Below are positions 34,273 through 46,231 of a DNA stretch of 64,000 nucleotides, one piece after another. Numbering within the stretch: position 1 is the stretch's first letter; the number at the start of each line of letters is the position of its first letter. Where the stretch lies: contig CAJNOI010000237.1 in NCBI GenBank assembly GCA_905250115.1, positions 52,942 through 116,941 on the forward strand, read 5' to 3'. The notes beneath the pieces are model-generated. The model was not told the origin of the DNA and ran no database searches. It saw only the letters and a program-made list of their open reading frames with translations. This DNA is from Adineta steineri (Eukaryota > Rotifera > Eurotatoria > Adinetida > Adinetidae). Both the position numbers and the translations under genes were made by a program.

Positions 34273-36142
34273 ATGCAAACAATAATTTTTTTCGTATCTT
34301 TAATTATTATATTCGACAACGTCCGAAGTGATGATCCCTTGCGTCCACAATATCATATGATGCCAGCTAAAAACTGGCTCAATGATCCAAATGGGCCAGT
34401 ATATTTTAATGGTTACTATCATATGTTTTTTCAGTATAATCCAAATGCTGCTGTCTGGGGTGATATGCATTGGGTAAGATAAAATAAGTTTAATAATTTT
34501 TTTTTCGCTTATTAGTTCTCTTTCAAAGGGTCATTGTTATAGTAAAGATATGGTTCATTGGATTCATTTACCCGTTGCTCTTGCTCCTGATCAACCATAC
34601 GATATAAATGGTATATTTTCTGGAAGTACAACGATTGTTAATGGTACTCCTACTATTATATATACTGGTATAACAAATACAAATCAACAAGTTCAATGTC
34701 AAGCACGACCAGCTAATATATCTGATCCAACATTAACAAATTGGACAAAATCTCCATTAAATCCTTTAATTACAGATCCAAATGGACGTGATCCATCAAC
34801 AGCATTTCGAGATAACGAAGATAATTATTATTTAATATATGGTTATGGTACTAAAGATTTAGGTGGTCAAGCTGTTTTATTTACTTCAAGAGATTTTCTC
34901 GATTGGAAATATTTACATCCAATACATAGTAATCAATATGATACATTTTGGGAATGTCCAGATATATTTAAAGTTGAAAATCGAATTGTTTTAAAAGCAT
35001 CATTACTTGGACGAGATTTTTGGGCAGTAGGAGATGTTGATCCAGATAAATTAATATTTACACCACAAAATCATGATCTTGGAGAATATATTCAATTAAT
35101 TGATCATGGAAGATTTTATGCATCGAAAACATTTTATGATCCAATTAATGATCAACAAGTAATTATGGGTTGGACATCAGAAGAAGATAATTTAGGTCCA
35201 CAACGTGGTTGGCAAGGTTGTCATACATTACCACGAACAATATTTTTATCTGATGATGGATATGAATTACGTTCACGTCCAATTGAAGCATTAAAAACTT
35301 TGCGTAATGAAACAAGTCATCGACATTTTACTGATGTTGTTTTAGATACAAAAATTCCATTTGAACCTGTACCAGATGTAAAAGGCAATCAAGTTGAAAT
35401 TGTTATTAATTGGCAATTTCCAATGTATCAAGTATAATAAGAAAAAAAACCTTTTTCTTATTCTTCCTTTTTCTAATTTAATTTTAATTAGAATTTAGAT
35501 TTTGGTTTAATTGTTTTATCAACACCTGATGGTCAACAAAGAACAAGTATTGGCATTACCTCAAGAAATAATACAAGTGTTATGATGAACTCGGATTTAC
35601 CTGGATGGGATTATCTCAGTGTACCACAAATTACTCAATGGTCTGATTGTCAAATAGCTTGTAATAAAGATAATAAATGTCAAGCATGGACATATGTACA
35701 AGATCGAGAAATAAATAATAATTGTTTTCTTAAATCTGGTGTTCCACTTTTAACATCAAATTCAGTTTGTACATCAGGTGTGAAACAACGAGAAGCTGGT
35801 GAACAAATAGTATGGGTTTATATGGATAGATCATTATCACAAAGAAATCCTGATGCTGCACATGAACCTATTCATGCACCAATATGGTTACAACCATCGG
35901 CGATAAATACTCAATGGATTCTTGAATTAGATATTTTTATTGATCATTCAGTTATTGAGATATTTGAACCATATCATGGTCGATTGGCATTAACAGGACA
36001 TGTTTATCCTGAAGAAGAAAATGCAAATACTTTCGCTGTTTATGTTAATGAACCTTCGACTACTCAGGGACATATTATTATTAATACACTTGATATTTGG
36101 AATTTAAATACAATATGGACAGAAGGACACAAATTTTTTTAA
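34273..36142 (+). CDS. GH32 beta-fructofuranosidase with inserted PAN/apple domain
   Basis: Exons 34273-34473, 34529-35431 and 35492-36142; 584 aa. A signal peptide ([19 protein letters not shown]) predicts secretion. GH32 enzymes split terminal fructose from sucrose or fructans. All three catalytic motifs are intact: WLNDPNG (nucleophile D38), RDP (D155, transition-state stabiliser) and WECPD (acid/base E209). [28 protein letters not shown] and the C-terminal [11 protein letters not shown] and DIWNLN resemble plant and fungal invertases. Between the beta-sandwich strands RTSIGIT and VWVYMDRS sits a cysteine-rich block (about residues 404-467, Cys 421, 425, 431, 446 and 461, with KCQAWTYV) typical of PAN/apple domains. 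Animals generally lack GH32, so horizontal origin is likely; the two short introns mean it is domesticated. Confidence 0.93.
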
Positions 36143-37526
36143 TTAATAATTTAGATTTGTGTACTATTCAATAAAATCTTAAATATCATATATATATAAA
36201 TTATTATTATTGATTTTCAAATGTTTTCATAAAATATCTAAAGTAGATAAGATTTAAAAGATATTCTCAATTAACATTTATCGAAAAACTAAGAGATTAT
36301 TTATAAATAGTTTATTATGATCATCATTTGTGCTGACAGTATGAAATATTAGTATTTACTTATCGTTTCATATTTTTTTTCTTTATTTTAACGAGTATTA
36401 ATATTAGCTTTGCTAATATATACGTTCGAAAACAATGCGAAGATGACAAGCCTACAAATAGTTGTCTAATATCTTCATTTGATTGATTGTATGTACTCAA
36501 TTAATTGAAAGAAACTATTGTAAACAATAGGAATAGATTAATGATGTAAAGTTTCTATAGTAGATATATCAGTTACCTCTTTAGAAATAAACTCGTTGGA
36601 ATACTTCACATTTATATACCTATACGTAGCAGCACGATCAGCAAAAATTCAGATCTAGTCGCCACTCTCTCTTCAATGCACTTTGACTCGTTTAATAATC
36701 ATTACTGGTTATACTATTCCATACCATCCGAAATTAATTATTTATACTACTACATAAAAGTAATAGACTTCGAAGTATATATATATAATTAAGGGTAAAG
36801 TATTTAAAAGAAGAAAATATTTTTTTGGAATACTGTATACTTACAGTTATCTAACTTTTGTATTAAATTTTCTTCGATTTCATTGGTATCACAATTTTAT
36901 AAACAATATCTTAATATCTAATATTTATGTATAGTATTGATATTACTAATAGCTTGGTATATTTTCTATCTAGGTAAACGTATAATAAGTTTGTTTTCAT
37001 GTATTTGATATGATATTAAATTTTGATAAATACAAAAGGAAAAAGAAATGTGACGTCAATCGAATGACTAACCAGGTGAGAGAAAAATACATAGATGTAC
37101 ATGTATATATATATATTTATATAAATATAAATATACACACACACACACACATACATATATATTCATCAAATGCAATATAATTTATCATTTTTCATCTGTC
37201 ATCAATACATATATAAAAACCTTGTCTATTCATATGCAAGGTGCTTCTCTATATATTTTTATTCGATATGTTTGCTCATCTTCGTTAGTATCACTGTTTA
37301 CTTTACAAAAACAAAAGAATTTATTTCACGTGGGCAGAGTATCAATATATTCTTTTTTTTTTCTTTTGTCTGTCTAATTACAGGTTTCGTTTTTGATATC
37401 GCCCATGTGACAAACTTGATTACTTTAATTACATCATATTTCAGATACACACACATATATATATATATATATACGTATATATTTATATAAATATATAAAA
37501 CAAATTACGTGATTATTACTTGTATA
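36143..37526. other. Intergenic region with AT and CA microsatellites
   Basis: About 1.4 kb. Simple repeats: (TA)n at 37103-37135, (CA)n at 37135-37150 and (CA)n(TA)n near 37448-37472. A 106-codon frame at 37170-37490 is Phe/Ile/Tyr-rich and spans the repeats, so it is not taken as a gene. Confidence 0.6.
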
Positions 37527-37911
37527 ATGGCACATAATAGTTTTCCGAATGGCATCAGTAATAATCGTCGTTTATCAGCGTTGATTATGCCCATAGACAA
37601 TCAATTAGCACAAGAAAACTACGAGTATGAATTTATGAGGTTAATGGAAGAAGAACGTCAATTACTTGCTGCTCATGTATGTATTCAATTCAAATATCAA
37701 TATATTCGAGTATTTTATGAATTTTTAGCGACTATTACAAAAAGAAAATGTTGTAGTTAAGCCAGCTCAACAGCAACAAATGCCACAGCAACAGCAAACA
37801 CAACAACAATTACAACAGCAACAACAACAGCAATTGCAACAACAACAATTACAACAACAATTGCCACAGCATCCACAACACTATCAACAACAACAGCTTC
37901 AACAATTGCAG

Positions 37912-37942
<31 letters not shown>

Positions 37943-39430
37943 TTCAACAGCAGCAACTTCAACAGTTACAGCAACAACAACAACAGCTGCAGCAACAACA
38001 GCAACAGCAACTTCAACAGTTGCAACAACAGCAGTTGCAGCAGCATCAACAGCACCAACATCAACAACAACAACAACAACCCTATTTTCCATCTGTTGAT
38101 GATAGGTATTCAAATGTACAATCCCATACTAGTCCTCAAGTTAGTCGACGTGTTTTACCAGTTGTGAAACCACTCCGAATAATTATTATTCGTCATGCTG
38201 AACGAGCTGATGCTGTTTTAGGATCGGATTGGTCAAAGAAAAGTTTTGATCGAAGTGGTCGTTATATTCGATTCAGTGAACATTTACCTGATGCGTATGA
38301 TATATTTCTATTACATTAATATTTTATTTTTTTTTGATAATAAATTACCTATATTATAGATTACCTACACGTTCTTATCTACATCACTATGTGATCGATG
38401 TACCATTAACTAATCGTGGTCGTATGCATGCTTTTAAAACAGGTAAAGCATTACTATATAATGGATATGCAGCCGATATTTGTTATACAAGTCCATCATT
38501 ACGATGTGTTCAAAGTGCTGATGGTATTTTAAGTGGTATGGATCGAAAACATGTACCTATGCAATTAGTAAGTTATTATTTCGTTTATTTCAACAGAAAA
38601 TATTTTTGGATATGAAATAGGAACCGGGTTTATTTGAATGTTATTTAAATGATTTTAAACGTACATTATGTTTTATGACTAAAGATGAATTAGCTGCGAA
38701 TAATTATAATATTGATAAATCTTATCAATCATTGATGCCATTTATGCGTCCACATGATAGTCAACTTGATTATTATGAACGATGTCGAATAATTATGGAT
38801 GTTATAACTGAACGACATCAAAGTACAGGTGGAACTATTTTAATTGTAGCACGTACGTCTAATTAGATATTTCAAAATCTTGTATAGATTATTTTGTCTT
38901 TCTCTGTTTCATTAGATGCTCCAAGTCTTGAAGGTCTTACAAGACATTTATCAGGTGGAAAACTTCAACCAGGTATATCAATTTACTTTTTTTTAAACAT
39001 TCTTTATTTATTTTCTAATATATATATAGAAAAATTATTTGATATTGCTCGTCGTGTACCATTTTTGGCAATGACAATAGTAGAAAAGAGTTATATGAGT
39101 AGTCCATGGCTATTTCGAACACAACCGCTTCAAACAAATACAGCACAATCATTACATGATGTTTCACTTGAATTAACTCAATCATCTACATCAATACCTA
39201 CAACTGGTTCTCATTATCCACTGACTCATCAAAAGCAATCACAAGCAGTATCAGCCCTTCAAATACCTTCCGCACATCCTCAAGAAGATCAACATGCACA
39301 ACGTCAACAATCCCGAACTCGGGTAACAACTGGTCCCATACCAATTGATCCGAAGAAAGTAGTTAAAAGTTCAACAGCTCCTAATTTACCAACAAGCAAT
39401 TCGCTTAGTGAAATGTTTCGAGTGATTTAA
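37527..39430 (+). CDS. UBASH3/TULA-like histidine phosphatase with polyQ N-terminus
   Basis: Exons 37527-37676, 37729-38294, 38360-38567, 38621-38852, 38916-38972 and 39030-39430; 537 aa. After a short helical leader comes a ~104-residue Q-rich tract (about 37768-38080), then a histidine-phosphatase domain. RHAERADAVLGSDW carries the first catalytic His (RHA where the family has RHG). CYTSPSLRCVQSADGIL and EPGLFEC follow, and LIVAHAPSLEGL supplies the second His, rebuilt across the splice at 38852/38916. These match the phosphatase module of UBASH3A/B (tyrosine phosphatase of Syk/Zap70-type kinases) and ecdysteroid-phosphate phosphatase. The UBA and SH3 domains of UBASH3 are absent. The C-terminal 120 residues are Ser/Thr/Gln-rich. 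The substrate is unknown. Confidence 0.85.
37768..38080 (+). repeat. Interrupted CAA/CAG polyglutamine tract
   Basis: About 104 codons, mostly CAA and CAG mixed with CTT/TTG/CTG leucines, a few CCA/CAT. The codon mixture makes it less slippery than a pure CAG run. The complementary frame (valine/alanine, 38113-37757) is its shadow. Confidence 0.9.
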
Positions 39431-42231
39431 TTGATATAAAGTAATAATTCTCAAAATTTCTATTTTGTTATTGGTATTCAAAAAAAAATTTTTTTTTATA
39501 GACATAGTGGGAGCTAATTCAATGCTCTCTTCTTGTTTTTCTTCTTCTTCTGTGTTTTTCAATTTCTATATTTCGTTTATTTTTAAAGAGAAACTACAAA
39601 ATTCGTTATATGTTACCTTGAACAAGTAATAGAGTTCAAAAGATCAAAACAACAACATTGAAGAAAAAAAAAAAAACAAATCATAGTTTTTTATATATAT
39701 ATATCGATGAGTAGATTTTCTCTTTCATTTAATTTGTTTTTGTATTTTTTATTAATGTACATTATATAGAAAAATGCTCCAATTAATAAACATAATTAAT
39801 AATAAATGAAATTGCAGTAATAGTAATTTTATATTAATGAATATTTCTAATTTTCAACCTTGTTTAATTATATACAGTCAACATTTTTGTAACTTCTAGT
39901 TTTTGATTTATTCAACAGAGGAGAAGAAGAAGAAAAACAAATATCAATAATTAAATAGTAAAATACAATCTAGAAAAAAATCAATAGGTTATTATAATAT
40001 CAATAGTAATTGCCATGACCATCAATACTGAATAAATGGAAGTGAATGTAAGTACTACATATCTATATATATCTTACGTTCAATTATATTTAGGTTTGGA
40101 AGGTAGACAAGTAAAAAACATCGTGAACAATTTAGATCTGTTATTTATTATGAGTAACGTCAGTTATGGTATCATGTTGGATAGCAAAAGGTTTTTGACA
40201 TAACACGAAAATATACAGATACAGACATTAGATAAATTTAAAAAATCAGATAATATACTATTCAGTAACCTGTCTGTACCGAATAGGCTTTGATTGGATA
40301 TTATTGAAATATGTTGGGGAGTGTAGGTAAAATGTGAACATGAATATATTTTACACATTCTTTACTTGAGTAAAGCACTCGAGTATATGCACAGATCAGA
40401 CACAACTGCTCAATGTGATACCCAGAGATTTTCCTACTTCTTTATGTTATAGAGCTCAAAGTATCCTTTATCTGTTATCGATAGATAATCAATTTTAGCT
40501 ATTTAAGTGGGATATAATAAACGATGTTAGTCTTCTCTATATTATTTTTATTTCATACACTTCTCTCTATTGCAAATTTAAAAATACAATCATTTATATT
40601 GATGAAGAACTGGAAATAATTGTAGCTTTTAAAGTAATTACTAGTGTATAATAAAGTATTTTTAACTTTTTCAGACATATACATGGATACTCAGTTTTGA
40701 ACAAAGGCATGAATATATAACTTAATATTTTGATCAACTCGATAACTGTATTTAAATTGACATGATGCCATTGATAATGTTGAGTTCGATCCTATTTTAT
40801 TTTCGATTATAGTATTACTTGCTCTTCCGTTTCGTGTTTCAACTCAATTAGTATTCATTAGAGTATATCATGGTTTTAAACTTCCTGTCAGAATAGAAAA
40901 AAAAAGAATTCTCACAATAATATACATTCTTATTATTTATATTATCCGTATCATAGCATATTCAGAAATATCTATTCTTCTTTGCTATTTTCATTTATCT
41001 GCTGAAGTATGATATATATGCGAGATACAGAGAGAATGTTACATCAACATTTCTTTATTTTGGCTATACATTTGATGTTAACATTTATATCATATTTATT
41101 TACCGGTAAATAACATATGATGAAGTTGGCAGAAATTGAATATAAACATTTTGTTTTTGGTCTATTTTGGAGTAACGTATTCTATGGTGAAAACAAACTA
41201 TTTGATGAACTTAACAGCTTTTTATTGACATCTCAACAAAATTCGAACATCTCATTTTCTGTTGGATTTCTAATATTATCTATAGTATAATATAACTTTT
41301 TTTAACGAATATTCATTTTGATTAATAAAATGTAACATAGTCAATATTATTGAATCTAATTGTAGGACTATCATTAGATAATAATCGGTTTATGAAATTA
41401 TTCTTTACATAAAATTTTAAAACAAAACTTATAAGATATATTTTGTATTGTTTATTATTTAATTGAACAGGAATAATACCATTAGACATTAGTTTATTCT
41501 TTTAATATACAATTCATTACGTCAATAAAGATATATATTCATAATAATTTTAATTAAATAAAAAAAACCCATTTAGTTTAGAGGTTTTTTTTTAAAACTG
41601 TAGATAGCAACAACTCTGAAATGTTGACATGACAACTTGTCACACGAGTTGCTTACTGATTGGCTGATAGAATAGACATGGCAGTCGACGTTTGTCCTCT
41701 CTTTGTTTATTGATCAAATAAAAAAAGTCTTATCTGTTTATTTTGTTTTTTTTCAAAACTTTGTATACGTATTATTTATTTTTATAGAAAATGAAAATTA
41801 TAAAATTAGGAAATAATCTTTCAAAAAAAAAGTCCATTTACATTAAAATCATCAAAGTATTTTATATAACTTCGGTTTGCACAAGAATGAGAAAGAAGAA
41901 AAAGACGCGTCTAACGCATATTTGAGATAGGTGTAAGCAATCATGCATTTGCTTTACTTTTGGATTTTTTTTCTTTCTCTTACTTTGCGTTTTTTTTTCT
42001 TCATTACATTTCTTTTTTTTCTCTCTCCTTCATTGCTTTCCGTGACTATACTCTACAGACGTGCGACACTTGGAACGATTTACATTCACGATGTGTACAA
42101 GCTGAAGGAGAAAAATAAAGGCCGAAATATATTCTTTTTGTTATTTCAGTAACAACGTTGTTTTAGAATATTCTTCATTGAAAATTATCAATTAATATAC
42201 TGATTTTTTCCTTCTTCTTCTTCAGATAATA
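39431..42231. other. Intergenic region between phosphatase and TM9SF
   Basis: 2.8 kb, AT-rich. The only recognisable content is the TM9SF pseudogene fragment at about 40800-41125. Short frames elsewhere (for example 40164-40358, 41943-42152) are not supported. Confidence 0.55.
40800..41125 (+). pseudogene. Decayed partial duplicate of the TM9SF 3' region
   Basis: ATTACTTGCTCTTCCGTTTC near 40812 onward matches the TM9SF exon at 44278 (ATTACTTGCTCTTTGG...), including the exon end and ~40 nt of the following intron (AAAAAGAATTCTCACA). It then jumps to the equivalent of ~44716 (ATTCAGAAATATCTATTCTT for TTCAGAAACAACTATTCTT), jumps again past the [10 protein letters not shown] segment, and resumes at ACATCAACATTTCTTTATTT through TTTACCGGTAA and the next intron. 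Two internal deletions plus several frame changes show it is dead. Presence of intron sequence means a DNA-level duplication, not retroposition. Confidence 0.85.
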
Positions 42232-45077
42232 ATGATTATAGCATTGGCTAAACTAAATTTCAACTTTGTTTTGTTAGTACTATTTCTATCAACAATTCAT
42301 GCATTTTATCTACCAGGTTTAGCGCCTAATGTATTTTGCCGAAAAGCTGTAGAAGATTCAAAATGCAAAGTTAGTTAAATAAACTATTGTATTATATAAT
42401 TTTTCTTTTACTATTAGACAAAAGTTGAAGTATTTGTCAATCGTCTTGATTCAGTCGAATCTGTTTTACCATATGAATATTCTTAGTAAATTTACAACAA
42501 AAAAAATGAATTCGTATAAAAATCTTTAAATTATTTAATTTAGTTTTGATTTTTGCACAATCAGTGATGAACCATCACCTGTTGAAAATCTTGGTCAAGT
42601 TTTATTCGGTGAACGAATTCGTCCATCACCTTACAAGGTTTAATACATATAGAATTTTATTCGATTAAATAGAAAATAATTTTCTTTGTTATTTTAGTTT
42701 GATTTTCTTAAAAATGATGATTGCCATTTAGTATGTACCAAACGATTTTCATCATCCGATGCTTTACGACAAAAAATGTTGAAACGTTTAATGAAAGGAA
42801 TGGTTTTGAATTATCAACAACATTGGATTATTGATAATATGCCTGTAACATTATGTTATAGAAATACTGAAAATCAAGAATTTTGTTCACGAGGTTTTCC
42901 AATTGGTTGTTATGTAACGAAAAGTGGTCATTCAAAAGAATCATGTAATATTCGTGATGGAAAAAATGATACATTTTATGTATTTAATCATTTGGATTTC
43001 GAAATTACTTATCATAGTGGACAAGGTGAAACATGGGGAAGTGCATTTGGTGAAGATGGTGGTCGTATAATTGCAGCTAAAGTACAAGTTAATAGGTATG
43101 TTTAATATTCTAATTCGGAAGATTAATATTGAAAGTATTTTTCTTTTGTGTTTAGTTTAAATTCTGAGAAATGTGATCGTAGTGCTGAACCACTTATGTT
43201 CCAATCAACAGCAAAAGATGTTGAGATTCCATTTACATATAGTTTAAAATTTGTAAAAAATAATGATATTCGTTGGGCTAGTCGATGGGATTATATACTT
43301 AAATCATTACCACAAACACGTATTCAATGGTTTTCAATTCTTAATTCATTAGTTATTGTATTATTTCTTTCTGGTATGGTCGCTATGATTCTTTTACGTA
43401 CATTACATAAAGATATTGCTCGTTATAATCAAATGGTTGATGCTGTAAGTAGATATGACGAAAAAAAGAAACACCTAGTTATGAATTTATATTAATCTTA
43501 TATTATATAGGATGATGCACAAGAAGAATTTGGATGGAAATTGTAAGATTTTTTTTTCTCATTATTATGATTACTTTATTTATTAGATGGAGGACTTGTA
43601 AATTTTCTTATATACTTAAAATAGAAATTAGTTAATAATAAAATATAAGAATTTACTGAAGAATATTGAACTATATTTCTTTTATAATAATAGAGTTCAT
43701 GGTGATGTATTTCGACCACCACAACGAGGTATGCTCCTCTCTGTTCTCATCGGCAATGGTACTCAAATTGCTATTATGTCATTGATTACTTTGAGTAAGA
43801 TCACATCTTTTTTTTTCTCATACCATTTTATTTTCATCTCTTGTGTTTAGTTTTTGCTTGTCTTGGTTTTCTTTCACCAGCAAGTCGTGGGGCTTTGATG
43901 ACTTGTATGTACATTCTTAAGCAGCTGTTTCATTGATTATTTGATTATTGATTTATATAGGTGCGATCGTCTGTTATGTTCTTTTGGGAACACCAGCTGG
44001 ATATACTTCAGCTCGTTTATATAAAAGTATGATTTTTGTATTTACTCAAAAATCTCTTTTTAAAATAATATTTGTTAGTGTTCGGCGGTGAAAAATGGAA
44101 AAAGAACGTTGTAATGACGGCTGTTGCATGTCCAGGGTATGATTAAATATCATTATTACTACAGAGAAGATTATATTAATTGATATTTAGTGTGATATTT
44201 GGAATCTTTTTTATTTTGAACATTGTTCTTTGGGCAAATGGAAGTTCAGCAGCTATTCCATTTACTACATTTATAGCATTACTTGCTCTTTGGTTTTGTG
44301 TTTCAACACCATTAGTATTTATTGGAGCATATCTTGGTTTCAAACGTCCTGTAAGAATAAAAAGAATTCTCACAAAATAATCTATATTCTTATTTTGTTC
44401 TAAAAAATTTTAGGTTTCAGAAAATCCAGTTCGAACAAATCAAATTCCACGTCAAGTTCCAGAACAAACATTATATACTAAACCATTACCAGGTAAAACT
44501 TATTATTATTATTCATATATAATAATTCTATCTCATTTTAAAGGTATTTTGATGGGTGGTATTCTACCATTCGGTTGTATATTCATTCAACTCTTCTTCA
44601 TTTTAAACAGTATTTGGTAAATAAAATTATTTTCTTATTTATATTTTGTTAATAATATTATAATATATACAGGGCACATCAATATTATTACTTTTTTGGA
44701 TTTTTACTTGTTGTTTATGTTATTCTTATTATAACATGTTCAGAAACAACTATTCTTCTTTGCTATTTTCATTTATGTGCTGAGGATTATAATTGGTGGT
44801 GGCGATCATTTTTAACATCGGGTTTTACCGCCGTTTATTTCTTTTTATATTGTGTTTATTATTTTGCAACAAAACTTGAAATATCAGATGGTACATCAAC
44901 ATTTCTTTATTTCGGTTATACATTGATGTTGACATTTATATTATTTTTATTTACCGGTAAGTAATATATGATGAAATTGAATATGAAAACTTTTTTTTTG
45001 TTTATTAAGGTACAATCGGGTTCCTTGCTTGTTTCTGGTTTGTTCGAATAATTTATTCTGTCATCAAAGTAGATTAA
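42232..45077 (+). CDS. TM9SF: Transmembrane 9 superfamily protein (TM9SF2/4 type)
   Basis: Fifteen exons: 42232-42369, 42418-42485, 42544-42637, 42698-43095, 43156-43444, 43511-43542, 43694-43794, 43851-43904, 43961-44026, 44079-44136, 44191-44350, 44414-44492, 44544-44616, 44673-44956 and 45010-45077; 653 aa, the family size. Nonaspanins are Golgi/endosomal nine-pass proteins involved in sorting of membrane proteins. Signal peptide, then [27 protein letters not shown], a luminal domain, [60 protein letters not shown] and the C-terminal IIYSVIKVD, a COPI-type retrieval tail. A decayed partial copy lies 1.1 kb upstream. TTCTTCTTCTTCAG ends 6 nt before the ATG. Confidence 0.95.
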
Positions 45078-46231
45078 AACGAAAGAGAAAAACTTACTTA
45101 TAGACAAGATAATGTGATCAATGCTTTCTATACAAGCATATTTCTTTTTTTTTCTTTTTTTTTGTTCTTCAAACTTGATATCATATTCTCGTCTTTTTTT
45201 TCGTTCTCAGTTAAATATGTCATGTCAATAAATGTGTTGTCTGTTGGTTTATTTCGTTTTTTTCCTCTTTTTACTTATTTAATTATACTTAACATTGCCG
45301 CCTCTTTCTTTTTTTTTTGTCTTTTGAACACGATCGAATATTACAAGAGCAAACTAAACAAAAACATCGGATTATTTATTTTCATTCTTCTTTTCTTTCG
45401 TCTTTTTCTTCTCATACTACTACTATTATTATTATTATTATTATTCATTTACGTACTTTCTCTCAGTTGTTATTACAAATAAAAGATAAAGAAAAATATG
45501 ATGCATACATGTCACTTAAATTTGATAGTTTCTTTATTAAAATGAGTTGTTTCCATGGTGGAATATTTAAAAAAAAAGAATGAGTAGTAGGACGAGACAG
45601 CCATCGCTAGCTTTTATTGTAAGAGAAACCACTTCTTTTTTTTCTCTTCATATTGTTCCAGTCTGATTGTAATGCATTTCTTGTGTAGTATTTCACAAAC
45701 AATATTTTATCATAAATGGTTGATCCATTTCTATGAATCAACTAAAGTAATAATCATTATAACTAAATTAGCAATTGTTAAAATCGATTATGAGAATTTT
45801 ATAGGCATATTTTTATACGTCAAAAAATTCCTTTCGTTGTCTGAAGGTAGCGATGTTCATTTGATTGTCGAAGTCCACACGAATTCATTGTATGAAATCA
45901 AGAAAAATATAAAATCTTTCAATATAACGAAAATTTGTTCATGCGTATCGTCTTGAACGCTTTCAAAATGCAATGAATCTAGGCAATTATATATTTATGC
46001 AATTTTGATGCTTCGTTGTTATGTAACGACATATATATATATATATATGTATTTCTATATTTTTTTCAATAAGTGATCTTGTAAATAGGTTGGTATACGC
46101 TACCTCGGCCGACATATATGACGAACGTGTGACATTAATAAGAGAAAAGAAAAAACGAATCATACAGACGTCGACACTTCTGTTCTACATATATATACAT
46201 ATAAGATGTAACGTTGAACTTTCAGATACAA
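45078..46231. other. Intergenic region, T-rich
   Basis: 1.15 kb holding the TM9SF 3' UTR and the TBC1D24 promoter. Long T runs, a (TAT/TTA)n stretch near 45423-45447 and a (TA)n run near 46030-46050. Frames at 45114-45583 and 45672-45956 are compositionally biased or domain-free. Confidence 0.5.

Noticed and set aside
37170-37490. 106-codon plus-strand frame
   Set aside because: Runs across AT and CA microsatellites; hydrophobic composition reflects base composition.
37757-38113. Val/Ala-rich minus-strand frame
   Set aside because: Antisense shadow of the CAA/CAG tract.
45114-45956. Plus-strand frames downstream of TM9SF
   Set aside because: T-rich 3' flank, low-complexity Phe/Leu/Ser peptides, no domain.
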